Assembly: GCA_963593765.1 (NCBI GenBank)
Contig: CAVBBU010000051.1
Location: forward strand, 1 to 14,065
Reading direction: 5' to 3'
Source of the DNA: CAVBBU01 sp963593765
GTDB lineage: Bacteria > Bacillota > Clostridia > Lachnospirales > Lachnospiraceae
DNA: 14,065 nucleotides
This document shows, piece after piece, positions 6,093 to 14,065 of the stretch (position 1 is the first letter of the stretch; each line of letters opens with the position of its first letter). Under the pieces are notes generated by a model. It was not told where the DNA came from. It ran no database searches and saw nothing but the letters and a program-made list of their open reading frames with translations. Position numbers and translations under genes: made by a program.

Positions 6093-7244
6093 CTACTTTA
6101 GTAAATTACCTGAGATAACCATACGCTGAACCTCTGATGTTCCTTCGTATATCTCGGTAATCTTAGCATCACGCATCATACGCTCAACATCATACTCTCT
6201 GATGTAACCATAGCCACCATGAAGCTGTACTGCCTTAGTTGTTACATACATAGCTGTCTCAGCTGCAAATAGCTTAGCCTGTGCTGCCTCAACGCTGTAA
6301 ACCTTCTGAGTAGCCTTTGCCATAGCTGCCTTATATACAAGCATCTTAGCTGCCTCAACTCTAGTAGCCATATCAGCTAGCTGGAACTGTGTATTCTGGA
6401 ACTGTGCTATAGAGCGGCCAAACTGCTTTCTTTCCTTTACATACTTAACTGTTGCTTCAAGTGCACCCTCTGCAAGTCCAAGTGCCTGTGCTGCTATTCC
6501 TATACGTCCTCCATCAAGAGTATGCATTGCTATAGCAAAGCCCTTGCCCTGTGCACCAAGAAGTGCATCCTTAGGTATACGGCAGTCTGTGAAGATAAGC
6601 TCGTAGGTAGAAGATCCTCTTATACCCATCTTATTTTCCTTAGTACCGAAGGTAAATCCAGGAGTGTCCTTATCTACTATAAATGCAGATATTTCCTTAA
6701 TCTTTCTGCCCTTCTTTTCTACAACACCGGTAACAGCAATGATTATATATACATCTGCCTCTTTACCATTTGTTATAAAGCACTTAGAACCGTTAAGTAT
6801 CCAAGAGTCGCCATCAAGTACAGCCTTAGTCTGCTGTCCCTGTGCATCTGTTCCTGCACCTGGCTCTGTTAGTCCGAATGCACCAAGCTTTTTACCTGTT
6901 GCAAGATCCGGAACATACTTTTTCTTCTGCTCCTCTGTACCGTATGTAAGTATAGGATCTATACATAGTGATGTATGTGCTGAAACTATAACTGATGTAG
7001 TTCCGCAAACCTTAGCTAGCTCCTCTACACACATAGCATATGTCAGAGGGTCACAGCCCTGTCCGCCATACTCCTTTGGTACTGGAATACCTAGTAGTCC
7101 GTACTTAGCCATTTTCTCAACAGTCTGTCTTGGAAACTTTTCTGTTTCGTCTACTTCCTGTGCGAGAGGCTTAACTTCCTTTTCAGCAAAATCTCTGAAT
7201 AGAGTTCTCGCCATCTCATGCTTCTTGTCTAATGTGAAATCCAT
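6093..7244 (-). CDS. bcd: Butyryl-CoA dehydrogenase
   Basis: This flavoenzyme of the acyl-CoA dehydrogenase family reduces crotonyl-CoA to butyryl-CoA in the cytoplasm with electrons from EtfAB. The 383-residue product starts MDFTLDKKHEMARTLFRDFA and has the N-terminal helical, middle beta and C-terminal helical domains. FGLTEPGAGTDA lies in the flavin and substrate region, and the catalytic base is Glu367 in IYEGTSEVQR, the same number as in characterised short-chain enzymes. An in-frame ATG at 7259 would add five residues, but its GGAGGAAG is the ribosome binding site of the ATG at 7244, so the latter is chosen. It lies 20 nt after hbd and overlaps the etfB ribosome binding site at its stop. 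A related acyl-CoA dehydrogenase is possible, but the pathway context makes butyryl-CoA the likely product. Confidence 0.96.
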   Translation of the reverse strand: MDFTLDKKHEMARTLFRDFAEKEVKPLAQEVDETEKFPRQTVEKMAKYGLLGIPVPKEYGGQGCDPLTYAMCVEELAKVCGTTSVIVSAHTSLCIDPILTYGTEEQKKKYVPDLATGKKLGAFGLTEPGAGTDAQGQQTKAVLDGDSWILNGSKCFITNGKEADVYIIIAVTGVVEKKGRKIKEISAFIVDKDTPGFTFGTKENKMGIRGSSTYELIFTDCRIPKDALLGAQGKGFAIAMHTLDGGRIGIAAQALGLAEGALEATVKYVKERKQFGRSIAQFQNTQFQLADMATRVEAAKMLVYKAAMAKATQKVYSVEAAQAKLFAAETAMYVTTKAVQLHGGYGYIREYDVERMMRDAKITEIYEGTSEVQRMVISGNLLK

Positions 7245-7264
7245 TATTGCTTCCTCCATATATT

Positions 7265-8104
7265 TTACTTGCTGTAATCGTAGAATCCTACGCCACTCTT
7301 CATACCTAGCTTGCCGCCACGAACCATCTTACGAAGAAGTGGATGCGGACGATACTTAGGATCTCCAGTTTCCTTCTGAAGAACTTCCATAATAGCAAGT
7401 ACTATATCAAGTCCTACAAGGTCTGCAAGTGCAAGAGGTCCCATAGGGTGATTAGCACCTAGCTTCATAGCTGCATCTATACCCTCTACAGAAGCAACTC
7501 CGTCTGCATATATTCCTATAGCCTCGTTCATCATAGGAACAAGAATACGGTTTACTACAAAGCCTGCTGCCTCATTAACCTGTACAGGTGTCTTGCCTAT
7601 CTCTTCAGAAATCTTCTTAATCTTATCTACAAGCTCATCAGGAGTGTTAAGTCCTGCTATTACCTCTATAAGCTTCATAACAGGTGCTGGATTAAAGAAA
7701 TGCATTCCTATAACTGGTCTGTCAAGTCCTGCGCCTATCTCTGTTATAGATAGTGAAGATGTATTAGTAGCGAAGATACAATCCTTCTTACATATATCCT
7801 GAAGCTCCTTAAAGGTCTGCTTCTTAACTTCCATAACCTCAAGTGCTGCTTCTACTACAAGGTCACAGTCCTTGCATATATCCTTAACACCAGTTTGAAT
7901 CTTAGCAAGTATAGCATCTGCTGCTGCCTTATCCATCTTGCCCTTTTCAACTCTCTTAGCAAAGCCCTTTTCGATCTTAGCCTTACCCTTTGCAGCAAGC
8001 TCTTCGTTGATGTCGCATAGACATACTTCGTAGCCCTCTGTCTGAGCAAATGCCTGTGCTATGCCAGATCCCATAGTTCCTGCACCTATAATTCCTACCT
8101 TCAT
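7265..8104 (-). CDS. hbd: 3-hydroxybutyryl-CoA dehydrogenase
   Basis: Hbd reduces acetoacetyl-CoA to 3-hydroxybutyryl-CoA. The 279-residue protein opens with the Rossmann motif GAGTMG at 7-12 and has Asp31 at the end of the second strand, a usual sign of NAD(H) preference. The family's [11 protein letters not shown] (114-123) precedes the catalytic pair His135 ([10 protein letters not shown]) and Glu147. The C-terminal domain contains [16 protein letters not shown] longer frame reaches back to 8239, but MKVGIIG at 8104 is the standard start and has AAGGAG 7 nt upstream. A 144-nt gap separates it from the preceding thiolase gene and holds a 13-bp stem-loop. The length matches typical clostridial Hbd. 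Confidence 0.97.
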   Translation of the reverse strand: MKVGIIGAGTMGSGIAQAFAQTEGYEVCLCDINEELAAKGKAKIEKGFAKRVEKGKMDKAAADAILAKIQTGVKDICKDCDLVVEAALEVMEVKKQTFKELQDICKKDCIFATNTSSLSITEIGAGLDRPVIGMHFFNPAPVMKLIEVIAGLNTPDELVDKIKKISEEIGKTPVQVNEAAGFVVNRILVPMMNEAIGIYADGVASVEGIDAAMKLGANHPMGPLALADLVGLDIVLAIMEVLQKETGDPKYRPHPLLRKMVRGGKLGMKSGVGFYDYSK

Positions 8105-8151
8105 AACTATTCTCCTTCGTATTTTATTTTTTATATCTCCCTGCTTCTTAT

Positions 8152-8203
8152 TCGAATAATATACTCGAAAATCACTCTTGCTTTTTTCTTGTGTAATATT
8201 CGA
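8152..8203 (-). promoter_or_regulatory. Stem-loop in the thiolase-hbd gap
   Basis: Positions 8152-8164 pair with 8191-8203 over 13 positions with one mismatch and one G-T pair, enclosing a 26-nt loop. The outer block TCGAATA/TATTCGA is perfect, and TATTCGAATA (8149-8158) is itself a palindrome. There is no U-run, so a terminator is unlikely; an RNA processing or stability site is possible. No convincing promoter is seen in this gap. Confidence 0.4.
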
Positions 8204-8248
8204 TGCGAAGCTTTGTATACTATATTTTTTATTCTGCAACTGCTATCG

Positions 8249-9436
8249 TTATTCCATCTTCACGATTGCAGATGCACCCATTCCGCCGCCTACGCAAAGC
8301 GTTGCAAGTCCGGTCTTAGCGCCCTTCTTTTGCATTGCATAAAGAAGAGTAACAAGTATTCTACAGCCTGAGCAGCCTACCGGATGGCCAAGTGCTATAG
8401 CACCACCATTTATATTAAGCTTAGTTAGGTCAAAGCCTAGGTCCTTACCTACTGCAACTGACTGTGCTGCAAAGGCTTCATTTGCCTCGATTAGATCAAA
8501 GTCCTCTATCTTCATGCCAGCCTTAGCCATAGTCTTTCTTGTAGATGCTACAGGTCCTATACCCATTATTCTAGGCTCTACTCCTGCGAGCTCTCCTGCT
8601 ATCCATGTTGCCATAGGCTTAACACCAAGCTCCTTTGCCTTCTCCTCGCTCATAACTATAATAGCTGCTGCACCGTCATTGATTCCAGATGCATTACCTG
8701 CTGTTACAAGTCCGCCATCCTTTTTAAATGCCGGCTTTAGCTTAGAAAGGCTTTCTACTGTTGTATTATCTCTAGGGCCTTCATCTGTATCGAAGATAAC
8801 TGTTTCTTTTTTCTTCTTTATCTCAACAGGAACTATCTCATCCTTAAATGCTCCTGCCTTAATTGCTGCAACTGCCTTTCGCTGACTTGCTGCTGCAAAC
8901 TCATCTAGCTCCTTACGAGTTAAGCCCCACTGCTCACATATATTTTCTGCAGTAATTCCCATATGGTAGCCACCGAATGCATCCGTAAGTGCATCCTTAA
9001 TCATAGAGTCCTCTATAGGTGCTGCTCCCATACGATATCCAAATCTACCATGCTGAACAAGGTAAGGTGCTTTTGACATATTCTCCATACCGCCTGCGAG
9101 GATAATGTCTGCATCACCATTTTCTATAAGCTTAGCTGCTAGGTTTACGCAGTGAAGACCAGAGCCACAAAGTACATTGATAGTTGTTGCCGGAACCTCT
9201 ACTGGTATGCCTGCATTAATAGCTGCCTGTCTTGCAACATTCTGTCCCTGTCCTGCCTGTATAACGCATCCCATGTACACTTCATCTATCTGCTCTGGTT
9301 TAATGCCGGCTCTTTTGATAGCTTCCTTTACAACTATAGTTCCAAGGTCTGCTGCAGGAATTGTTGACAATGCTCCGCCCATCACACCTATGGCTGTTCT
9401 ACATGCACCTGCAAGTACTACTTTACGCTTTGCCAT
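8249..9436 (-). CDS. thlA: Acetyl-CoA acetyltransferase (thiolase), second copy
   Basis: The enzyme condenses two acetyl-CoA into acetoacetyl-CoA. This 395-residue thiolase has the nucleophilic Cys90 (NVLCGSGLH), His351 ([12 protein letters not shown]) and Cys381 (TLCVGGGMG), the full biosynthetic thiolase triad. By eye it is roughly 70% identical to the thiolase at 10484-11671, so it is a paralogue placed on the other side of crt. Small differences near the active site include GHPVGCSG here against GHPVGASG there. The ribosome binding site TAGGAGG overlaps the stop of crt. Either it adds capacity or it has a different chain-length preference, for example a longer 3-ketoacyl-CoA; the sequence does not settle this. 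Confidence 0.96.
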   Translation of the reverse strand: MAKRKVVLAGACRTAIGVMGGALSTIPAADLGTIVVKEAIKRAGIKPEQIDEVYMGCVIQAGQGQNVARQAAINAGIPVEVPATTINVLCGSGLHCVNLAAKLIENGDADIILAGGMENMSKAPYLVQHGRFGYRMGAAPIEDSMIKDALTDAFGGYHMGITAENICEQWGLTRKELDEFAAASQRKAVAAIKAGAFKDEIVPVEIKKKKETVIFDTDEGPRDNTTVESLSKLKPAFKKDGGLVTAGNASGINDGAAAIIVMSEEKAKELGVKPMATWIAGELAGVEPRIMGIGPVASTRKTMAKAGMKIEDFDLIEANEAFAAQSVAVGKDLGFDLTKLNINGGAIALGHPVGCSGCRILVTLLYAMQKKGAKTGLATLCVGGGMGASAIVKME

Positions 9437-9447
9437 TTGGCTACCTC

Positions 9448-10224
9448 CTACTTATTAATGAAGTTCTTTTCTTTTCTCTTTTCAAGGAATGCTCCCATTC
9501 CTTCCTTCTGGTCTGCTGTTTCAAAGCAATCACCAAATAGCTTTTCCTCTATAGCTATAGCCTTGTCCATATCTACCTGAAGTCCATCATTTATAGCCTT
9601 CTTACAATTACGAACTGCTATAGGTGCATTTGCTGCTATAATGCTTGCAAGCTTCTTTGCTGCAGCTAAAAGCTCAGCCTGTGGATATACATTATTAACA
9701 AGTCCAAGTCTGTATGCCTCATCTGCCTTTATATTTCTAGCACCATATACTAGCTCCTTAGCCTTGCCTACTCCTATAATTCTTGCAAGTCTTTGAGTTC
9801 CGCCAAAGCCAGGTGTAATTCCAAGTCCTACCTCTGGCTGTCCAAACATAGCATTGTCTGAGCATATTCTTATATCACAGCTCATAGCAAGCTCGTTGCC
9901 GCCGCCTAGTGCAAAGCCATTAATTGCAGCTATAACCGGAATAGGGAATGTCTCTATCATTCTAAAGATGTCATTACCAAACTTTCCAAATACCTCTCCC
10001 TGCTGCTTTGTCATAGTGCTCATAGCTGCTATGTCTGCTCCTGCGACAAATGACTTTTCTCCAGCACCTGTAAGTATTATTGCTCTTATTTCATTTTGAT
10101 CTACATTTTCGAAGGCTGCCTTTAGATCCTTAAGAACGTCTTCGTTAAGTGCGTTGAGTGCTTCGGGTCTATTAATGGTTATGATGGCTATGTGGCCTTC
10201 TGTTTCATAATTTACAAAGCTCAT
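9448..10224 (-). CDS. crt: 3-hydroxybutyryl-CoA dehydratase (crotonase)
   Basis: Crt removes water from 3-hydroxybutyryl-CoA to give crotonyl-CoA. The 258-residue protein is a crotonase-fold enzyme: [11 protein letters not shown] (58-68) and [16 protein letters not shown] (103-118) form the oxyanion-hole region, and both catalytic glutamates are present, Glu111 in GGGNELA and Glu131 in GQPEVGLGI. The C-terminal part ends [15 protein letters not shown], as usual for the family. An AGGAGA site lies 6 nt before the ATG. It follows thlA after a 259-nt gap containing repeat copy 2 and is tightly followed by a second thiolase. A general enoyl-CoA hydratase is the alternative, but the surrounding pathway points to Crt. 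Confidence 0.96.
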   Translation of the reverse strand: MSFVNYETEGHIAIITINRPEALNALNEDVLKDLKAAFENVDQNEIRAIILTGAGEKSFVAGADIAAMSTMTKQQGEVFGKFGNDIFRMIETFPIPVIAAINGFALGGGNELAMSCDIRICSDNAMFGQPEVGLGITPGFGGTQRLARIIGVGKAKELVYGARNIKADEAYRLGLVNNVYPQAELLAAAKKLASIIAANAPIAVRNCKKAINDGLQVDMDKAIAIEEKLFGDCFETADQKEGMGAFLEKRKEKNFINK

Positions 10225-10249
10225 GTTATCTCTCCTGTTTTTTTTCTCT

Positions 10250-10275
10250 GTATTAGTTTTTTGTGTTAGTTTTTT
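10250..10275. repeat. Short tandem repeat, two 13-bp units
   Basis: GTATTAGTTTTTT (10250-10262) is followed directly by GTGTTAGTTTTTT (10263-10275), with one difference. It lies in the leader just upstream of crt, between repeat copy 2 and the crt ribosome binding site. Its function is unknown. Confidence 0.6.
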
Positions 10276-10300
10276 TATATTCTCTACATTCGTGTTCTCA

Positions 10301-10425
10301 GTGACATATTATCATCTCAAAACACGCTCCCGCTATTGCTCCTCACGCAGCGGTACTAATAAGCCTGCTTACGCAGCCTTGAAGTGCCGGCCACGAGCAA
10401 ATGTTTTGAGAATGATATATGTCAC
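10301..10425. repeat. Structured intergenic repeat, copy 2
   Basis: This is the shorter copy of the element at 89-267. Its arms, 10301-10329 and 10395-10425, pair over GTGACATAT, ATCAT, CTCAAAACA and GCTC blocks with only small bulges. These arm sequences differ from those of copy 1, yet both copies stay self-complementary. Inside are CCGCT/AGCGG (10330-10334/10349-10353) and a hairpin AAGCCTGC/GCAGCCTT (10361-10368/10373-10380) with one mismatch and a 4-nt loop, which reads GTAA on the minus strand. The core 10349-10394 nearly equals 187-231. The branched insert of copy 1 is replaced here by a 14-nt loop. It lies between thlA and crt within the operon, with no terminator U-run. The remaining parts of this gap (10225-10300, 10426-10483) show no promoter. 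Confidence 0.8.
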
Positions 10426-10483
10426 ATCGAATACTCTAAATATCAGAATCAAATAGCCAAATGGTGTTCGCTAAGTGCTCTTA

Positions 10484-11671
10484 TTACTGTGGAAGTTCTA
10501 CTACAGTTGCGCAGCCCATGCCGCCGCCTATGCAAAGTGTAGCAAGTCCCTTCTTAGCTCCTGATTTTTGCATCTCATGAAGAAGTGTAACAAGTATTCT
10601 GCAGCCTGATGCTCCAACTGGATGTCCAAGTGCTATAGCACCACCATTTACATTAAGCTTAGATAGGTCAAAACCCAGCTCCTTACCTACTGCAACAGAC
10701 TGTGCTGCAAAGGCTTCATTTGCCTCGATCAAATCAAAGTCATCTATCTTCATTCCAAGCTTGTTCATAACCTTCTGAGTTGCTGCAACAGGTCCTATAC
10801 CCATAACCTCAGGTCTAACTCCTGCAAGTGCTCCGCCAAGCCATGTTGCCATAGGCTTAACTCCAAGCTCCTTAGCCTTCTCCTCACTCATAACAACTAT
10901 AGCTGCAGCACCATCATTGATACCTGATGAGTTACCTGCTGTTACAAGTCCGCCATCCTTTTTAAATGCTGGCTTAAGCTTAGCAAGAGTTTCTACAGTT
11001 GTTCCAGGACGTGGTCCCTCATCTGTATCGAAAATCTTTGTTTCCTTCTTAAGCTTAACCTCAACTGGAACTATCTCATCCTTAAACTTTCCAGCCTTCA
11101 TAGCTGCCTCACACTTTTGCTGACTGTTTGCTGCAAACTCATCAAGCTCCTGACGTGTAAGCTTCCACTCGTCGCATATATTCTCAGCGGTAATTCCCAT
11201 ATGATAATTGTTGAAGGCATCCCATAGGGCATCATTGACCATGGTGTCCTTCATCATAGCATTGCCCATACGATATCCGAATCTTGCTTTATCAAGTGCG
11301 TAAGGTGCCATAGACATATTTTCCATACCACCTGCTACAACTATGTCTGCATCACCAGCAAGTATCATATCTGCTGCCATGTTTACACAGTTAAGTCCAG
11401 AACCACATACTACATTGATAGTAACTGCCGGTGTTTCGATAGGTACTCCTGCTGCTATAGAAGCCTGTCTTGCAACGTTCTGTCCCTGACCTGCCTGTAT
11501 AACGCAGCCCATCAAAACCTCGTCGACCTGCTTAGGATCTACTCCTGCTCTGTTAAGTGCTTCCTTGATAACGATAGCACCCAAATCCTTTGCCGGAATA
11601 GTTGATAGTGAACCACCCATAGTTCCTATCGCTGTACGGCATGCACCTGCTAAAACAACTTTCTTAGACAT
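10484..11671 (-). CDS. thlA: Acetyl-CoA acetyltransferase (thiolase)
   Basis: The first gene of the butyryl-CoA operon makes acetoacetyl-CoA from two acetyl-CoA. The 395-residue product carries Cys89 (NVVCGSGLN), His350 ([15 protein letters not shown]) and Cys380 (TLCIGGGMG), the residues of the biosynthetic thiolase active site, plus the family's [17 protein letters not shown]. An in-frame ATG at 11710 would add 13 residues (starting MCFHFNQ), but that codon lies almost at the predicted transcription start, while the ATG at 11671 has AAGGAGG 6 nt upstream and gives the normal start [17 protein letters not shown] strong promoter lies just upstream with a Rex-like box next to it. A close paralogue lies beyond crt. 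Confidence 0.97.
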   Translation of the reverse strand: MSKKVVLAGACRTAIGTMGGSLSTIPAKDLGAIVIKEALNRAGVDPKQVDEVLMGCVIQAGQGQNVARQASIAAGVPIETPAVTINVVCGSGLNCVNMAADMILAGDADIVVAGGMENMSMAPYALDKARFGYRMGNAMMKDTMVNDALWDAFNNYHMGITAENICDEWKLTRQELDEFAANSQQKCEAAMKAGKFKDEIVPVEVKLKKETKIFDTDEGPRPGTTVETLAKLKPAFKKDGGLVTAGNSSGINDGAAAIVVMSEEKAKELGVKPMATWLGGALAGVRPEVMGIGPVAATQKVMNKLGMKIDDFDLIEANEAFAAQSVAVGKELGFDLSKLNVNGGAIALGHPVGASGCRILVTLLHEMQKSGAKKGLATLCIGGGMGCATVVELPQ

Positions 11672-11717
11672 AAAAAACCTCCTTGGAATTTGATTGAAGT
11701 GAAAACACATTATCTTA

Positions 11718-11745
11718 AGTATAGTACCTGATAAAAAATTGTCAA
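11718..11745 (-). promoter_or_regulatory. Sigma-A promoter of the butyryl-CoA operon
   Basis: On the minus strand TTGACA (11745-11740) is followed after 16 nt by TATACT (11723-11718), matching 6 of 6 and 5 of 6 consensus positions. Transcription would start near 11711, leaving a leader of about 40 nt before thlA. This is the strongest promoter in the window, as fits a central energy pathway. Confidence 0.8.
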
Positions 11746-11753
11746 TCTAAACT

Positions 11754-11771
11754 ATGCTAACTTTTTAACAA
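11754..11771. promoter_or_regulatory. Rex-like operator upstream of thlA promoter
   Basis: ATGCTAACTTTTTAACAA matches 12 of the 14 defined positions of the Rex consensus TTGTTAA-N4-TTAACAA. It lies 8 bp upstream of the thlA -35 box, between the two divergent promoters. Rex is the NADH/NAD-sensing repressor that controls butyrate genes in clostridia; its action here is inferred from the sequence only, and AT-rich DNA raises the chance of a coincidental match. Confidence 0.45.
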
Positions 11772-11796
11772 TTTTTCTGGTATTTTTTTGTTTGTT

Positions 11797-11825
11797 TTGC
11801 CAAAAAGCATCTTTATCGCTATTCT
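11797..11825 (+). promoter_or_regulatory. Possible sigma-A promoter of ptb-buk
   Basis: TTGCCA (11797-11802) and TATTCT (11820-11825) are separated by 17 nt and match 5 of 6 and 4 of 6 consensus positions. The start would be near 11832, about 84 nt before ptb. A weaker alternative is TTGATA at 11847 with TACTCT at 11870. A TATTGCA direct repeat (11838-11844, 11851-11857) lies just downstream. Confidence 0.45.
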
Positions 11826-11879
11826 AGTATTGTGAATTATTGCATTTTGATATTGCAAGTGATAAACTCTACTCTATAT

Positions 11880-11897
11880 GTGTTAAAAAATTATCTA
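11880..11897. promoter_or_regulatory. Second Rex-like box, in the ptb leader
   Basis: GTGTTAAAAAATTATCTA matches 11 of 14 defined positions of TTGTTAA-N4-TTAACAA. It lies just before the ptb ribosome binding site, downstream of the proposed ptb promoter, where a bound repressor would block transcription. It is weaker than the box at 11754, and the match could be chance in this AT-rich stretch. Confidence 0.3.
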
Positions 11898-11915
11898 TCT
11901 GAGAGGTGAGCTATT

Positions 11916-12824
11916 ATGAAACCATTTGACAAGCTATTAAGTAAGGTATCTGAGGTTCCTAGAAAAAAGGTTGCAGTTGCAAATGCTGCCGATGACGCAG
12001 TCCTAGAGGCTGTTAAGGAAGCCAAAGAAAAAAACATCGCTGACTCTATATTAGTTGGCGACAAGCAGGCTATAGAAAAGATAGCTGCGGATCTTAACAT
12101 GAAGCTCGACGGCTTTGAGATCGTAGATGTAAAGGATCCTGACGAGGCAGCTCTTACTGCTGTTAAGCTAGTGCATGACAAAAAGGCTGACATACTTCTT
12201 AAGGGCATGATAGAATCTAAAAACTTTCTTCGTGCAGTTTTAAATAAGGAGTGCGGTCTTAGAAAAGCAAAGCTAATGAGCCATGTATGCGTATTTGAAA
12301 TCGAAGGCATTGACCGCTTGCTTTTCTTTACTGATGTTGCATTCAACACCTACCCTACTCTCGAGGACAAGGTACATATAATAGAAAATACTGTTGAGGT
12401 TGCTAAGGCATGCGGAGTTGCAAATCCAAAGGTAGCACCTATATGTGCAGTAGAAACTGTTAATCCTAAGATGCCTCCTACTGTAGATGCAGATGAGCTA
12501 ACTAAGATGTGTGAGCGTGGCGAGATAAAGGGCTGTGAGGTATTCGGACCACTGTCTATGGATCTTGCTATAGATGAAAAGGCTGCAGTACACAAGGGTG
12601 TTACTAATCCAGTCGCAGGACATGCAGACATACTGCTCTTCCCTAATATCGACGCGGGCAATATAACCTATAAGCTGCTTGTTCGTACAGCAAAGGTAAG
12701 AAGCGGAAATCTTCTTATAGGTACATCTGCTCCGGTTATACTTACATCACGCTCTGACGAATTTGAAACTAAGATTAATTCTATCGCACTTGCAGCTGTT
12801 ATAGCAGATGCACTTACAGAATAA
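11916..12824 (+). CDS. ptb: Phosphate butyryltransferase
   Basis: Ptb converts butyryl-CoA and phosphate to butyryl phosphate and CoA. The 302-residue protein belongs to the phosphate acetyl/butyryltransferase family: [15 protein letters not shown] near the N-terminus, [20 protein letters not shown] (93-112), MSHVCVFEI (121-129) and the strongly conserved [15 protein letters not shown] (241-255), then [16 protein letters not shown] near the end. The length and the direct linkage to buk favour Ptb over phosphotransacetylase. An AGGTGAG site lies 5 nt before the ATG. It is divergent from the butyryl-CoA operon and shares its control region. Its presence indicates butyrate formation by the kinase route; a butyryl-CoA:acetate CoA-transferase may exist elsewhere. 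Confidence 0.96.
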   Translation: MKPFDKLLSKVSEVPRKKVAVANAADDAVLEAVKEAKEKNIADSILVGDKQAIEKIAADLNMKLDGFEIVDVKDPDEAALTAVKLVHDKKADILLKGMIESKNFLRAVLNKECGLRKAKLMSHVCVFEIEGIDRLLFFTDVAFNTYPTLEDKVHIIENTVEVAKACGVANPKVAPICAVETVNPKMPPTVDADELTKMCERGEIKGCEVFGPLSMDLAIDEKAAVHKGVTNPVAGHADILLFPNIDAGNITYKLLVRTAKVRSGNLLIGTSAPVILTSRSDEFETKINSIALAAVIADALTE

Positions 12825-12838
12825 GAAGGGAGAAAAAT

Positions 12839-13909
12839 ATGAGCATAAAGGTACTTGTTATTAATCCAGGTTCTACATCAACTAAGATAGGTGTATACGA
12901 GGACGAGAATCAGCTTTTTGAGGAAACTCTTCGTCACAGCTCTGAGGAGATCGGAAGATTTGAGCATATAGTAGATCAGATGGATTTCAGAAAAAATATG
13001 ATTACTGATTTTCTAAAGAGCAACAGCTTCGATATCAAGTCACTTGACGTTGTAGTCGGAAGAGGCGGACTTTTAAAACCTATACTTGGCGGAACATATA
13101 CTGTAACAGATGCTGTTGTTAAGGATCTAAAGGAAGCCAAAAGAGGTGAGCATGCATCTAACCTTGGCGGACTGCTTGCAAGACAGATAGGCGAGGAGCT
13201 TGGCGTTCCTTCTTATATAGTAGATCCTGTTGTAGTAGATGAGATGGACAGCCTCGCAAGATATTCTGGTATGCCAGAGCTTCCAAGAATAAGCATCTTC
13301 CATGCACTTAATCAAAAGGCAGTTGCAAGAAGATATGCTAAGGAATGTGGCAAGCCATACGAGGAGCTAAGACTTATTATCGCACATATGGGCGGCGGTG
13401 TTTCAGTAGGTGCCCATGCAGGCGGACGTGTTATAGATGTTAATAATACTCTAGACGGCGACGGTCCTTTCTCTCCTGAAAGGTCAGGCGGTGTTCCTGC
13501 AGGTCAGCTAGTTAAGCTTTGCTTCTCCGGTAAATATACCGAGGGCGAGATATACAAAAAGATATGCGGTAAGGGCGGTCTTAATGCATATGCTGGAACT
13601 AATGATATGCGTGATATAGAAAAGAAGGTTGAAGAGGGCAATGATCCAAAGGCGACTGAGTTGTTTGATGCATTTACATATCAGGTATCTAAGGAGATAG
13701 GCTCTATGGCAGCAGCTCTTGAGGGTAAGGTAGATAGAATTATCCTAACCGGCGGAATCGCATATGGAAAGCCTGCTACAAGCAGAATAGAAAAAAGAGT
13801 TTCATTTATCGCACCTGTTACTGTATATCCTGGTGAGGACGAGCTACTTGCACTCGCACAGGGTGCTCTAAGAGTTATGAATGGTGAGGAAGCTGCAAAG
13901 GAATATTAA
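12839..13909 (+). CDS. buk: Butyrate kinase
   Basis: Buk transfers phosphate from butyryl phosphate to ADP, giving butyrate and ATP, the energy-yielding last step of the pathway. The 356-residue protein is an ASKHA-fold acyl kinase: the phosphate-1 motif [12 protein letters not shown] (9-20), [15 protein letters not shown] (73-87), [14 protein letters not shown] (154-167), [12 protein letters not shown] (182-193), [16 protein letters not shown] (202-217) and ILTGGIAYG near the C-terminus. Its length is that of butyrate kinases; acetate kinases are longer. It begins 14 nt after the ptb stop with GGGAG as the ribosome binding site, so the two genes form a unit. The transcript ends at the terminator at 13933-13970. 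Branched-chain acyl phosphates may also be substrates in this family. Confidence 0.97.
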   Translation: MSIKVLVINPGSTSTKIGVYEDENQLFEETLRHSSEEIGRFEHIVDQMDFRKNMITDFLKSNSFDIKSLDVVVGRGGLLKPILGGTYTVTDAVVKDLKEAKRGEHASNLGGLLARQIGEELGVPSYIVDPVVVDEMDSLARYSGMPELPRISIFHALNQKAVARRYAKECGKPYEELRLIIAHMGGGVSVGAHAGGRVIDVNNTLDGDGPFSPERSGGVPAGQLVKLCFSGKYTEGEIYKKICGKGGLNAYAGTNDMRDIEKKVEEGNDPKATELFDAFTYQVSKEIGSMAAALEGKVDRIILTGGIAYGKPATSRIEKRVSFIAPVTVYPGEDELLALAQGALRVMNGEEAAKEY

Positions 13910-13932
13910 AATCAGCTTCGATAAATATTAGG

Positions 13933-13970
13933 CTAGGTTTAGAATTAGTTTTTCTAGACCTAGTTTTTTT
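13933..13970 (+). terminator. Rho-independent terminator after buk
   Basis: CTAGGTTTAGA (13933-13943) pairs with TCTAGACCTAG (13953-13963) over 11 bp with one G-T pair and a 9-nt loop, followed directly by seven T (13964-13970). It lies 24 nt after the buk stop. The remaining 95 nt to the window end hold no gene that can be supported. Confidence 0.92.
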
Positions 13971-14065
13971 AATGGTAATGAATATAGATTATATTATAAG
14001 GATGTTCTTATAATCAGATATATCGGTTCCGACCATGTTGAATATGAATATTATTATGACTACAT

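Noticed and set aside
6664..7359. Plus-strand open frame of 231 codons opposite bcd
   Set aside because: It is antisense to well-supported bcd and hbd coding with a Ser/Thr/Pro-rich translation typical of shadow frames.
10223..10456. Plus-strand 77-codon open frame across repeat copy 2
   Set aside because: It is low in complexity at its start, spans the palindromic repeat and has no ribosome binding site; the peptide is a translation of the repeat.
11891..12349. Minus-strand 152-codon open frame opposite ptb
   Set aside because: ptb on the other strand is unmistakable, and this frame has no family motifs or fitting ribosome binding site.

Overview
The window reads as a low-GC, Gram-positive, anaerobic member of the Clostridia that makes butyrate. 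The signs are purine-rich AGGAGG-type ribosome binding sites, sigma-A-like promoters, heavy use of ATA (Ile) and CTA (Leu) codons, the Firmicutes order ylxM-ffh-rpsP-khpA-rimM-trmD, and a complete acetyl-CoA to butyrate gene set. The genus cannot be fixed from this sequence alone.

Layout. (1) Positions 1-55 hold the first 18 codons of a minus-strand FAD-dependent oxidoreductase. (2) Positions 56-383 are a gene-free stretch whose main content is copy 1 of a structured intergenic repeat. (3) Positions 384-4066, minus strand, form a translation and secretion operon, transcribed ylxM, ffh, rpsP, khpA, rimM, trmD. rplS, which usually follows trmD, is not in the expected place. The ffh-rpsP and khpA-rimM gaps contain clear RNA structures. 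(4) Positions 4067-4230 hold a bidirectional-looking terminator whose stem also supplies a perfect TTGACA -35 box for the ylxM promoter. (5) Positions 4231-11671, minus strand, form the butyryl-CoA operon, transcribed thlA, [repeat copy 2], crt, a second thiolase, hbd, bcd, etfB, etfA. (6) Positions 11672-11915 are a divergent control region with a strong thlA promoter, a plausible ptb promoter and two boxes resembling the redox repressor Rex operator. (7) Positions 11916-13909, plus strand, hold ptb and buk, closed by a strong terminator at 13933-13970. (8) Positions 13971-14065 hold no gene that can be supported.

How the genes work together. Two acetyl-CoA molecules are condensed by thiolase, reduced by Hbd, dehydrated by Crt and reduced to butyryl-CoA by Bcd. 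Bcd is coupled to EtfAB, which in known clostridial homologues bifurcates NADH electrons to ferredoxin. Ptb and Buk then convert butyryl-CoA to butyrate and make ATP. The whole pathway sits head-to-head around one control region.

The most unusual feature is the pair of structured repeats at 89-267 and 10301-10425. They share a nearly identical core of about 46 bp and a second shared block, but their terminal arms differ in sequence while each copy stays self-complementary. That pattern fits selection on a folded RNA or DNA structure. Other points for follow-up are a possible H-type pseudoknot ahead of rpsP, twin hairpins ahead of rimM, and a Glu at the catalytic Asp169 position of TrmD.
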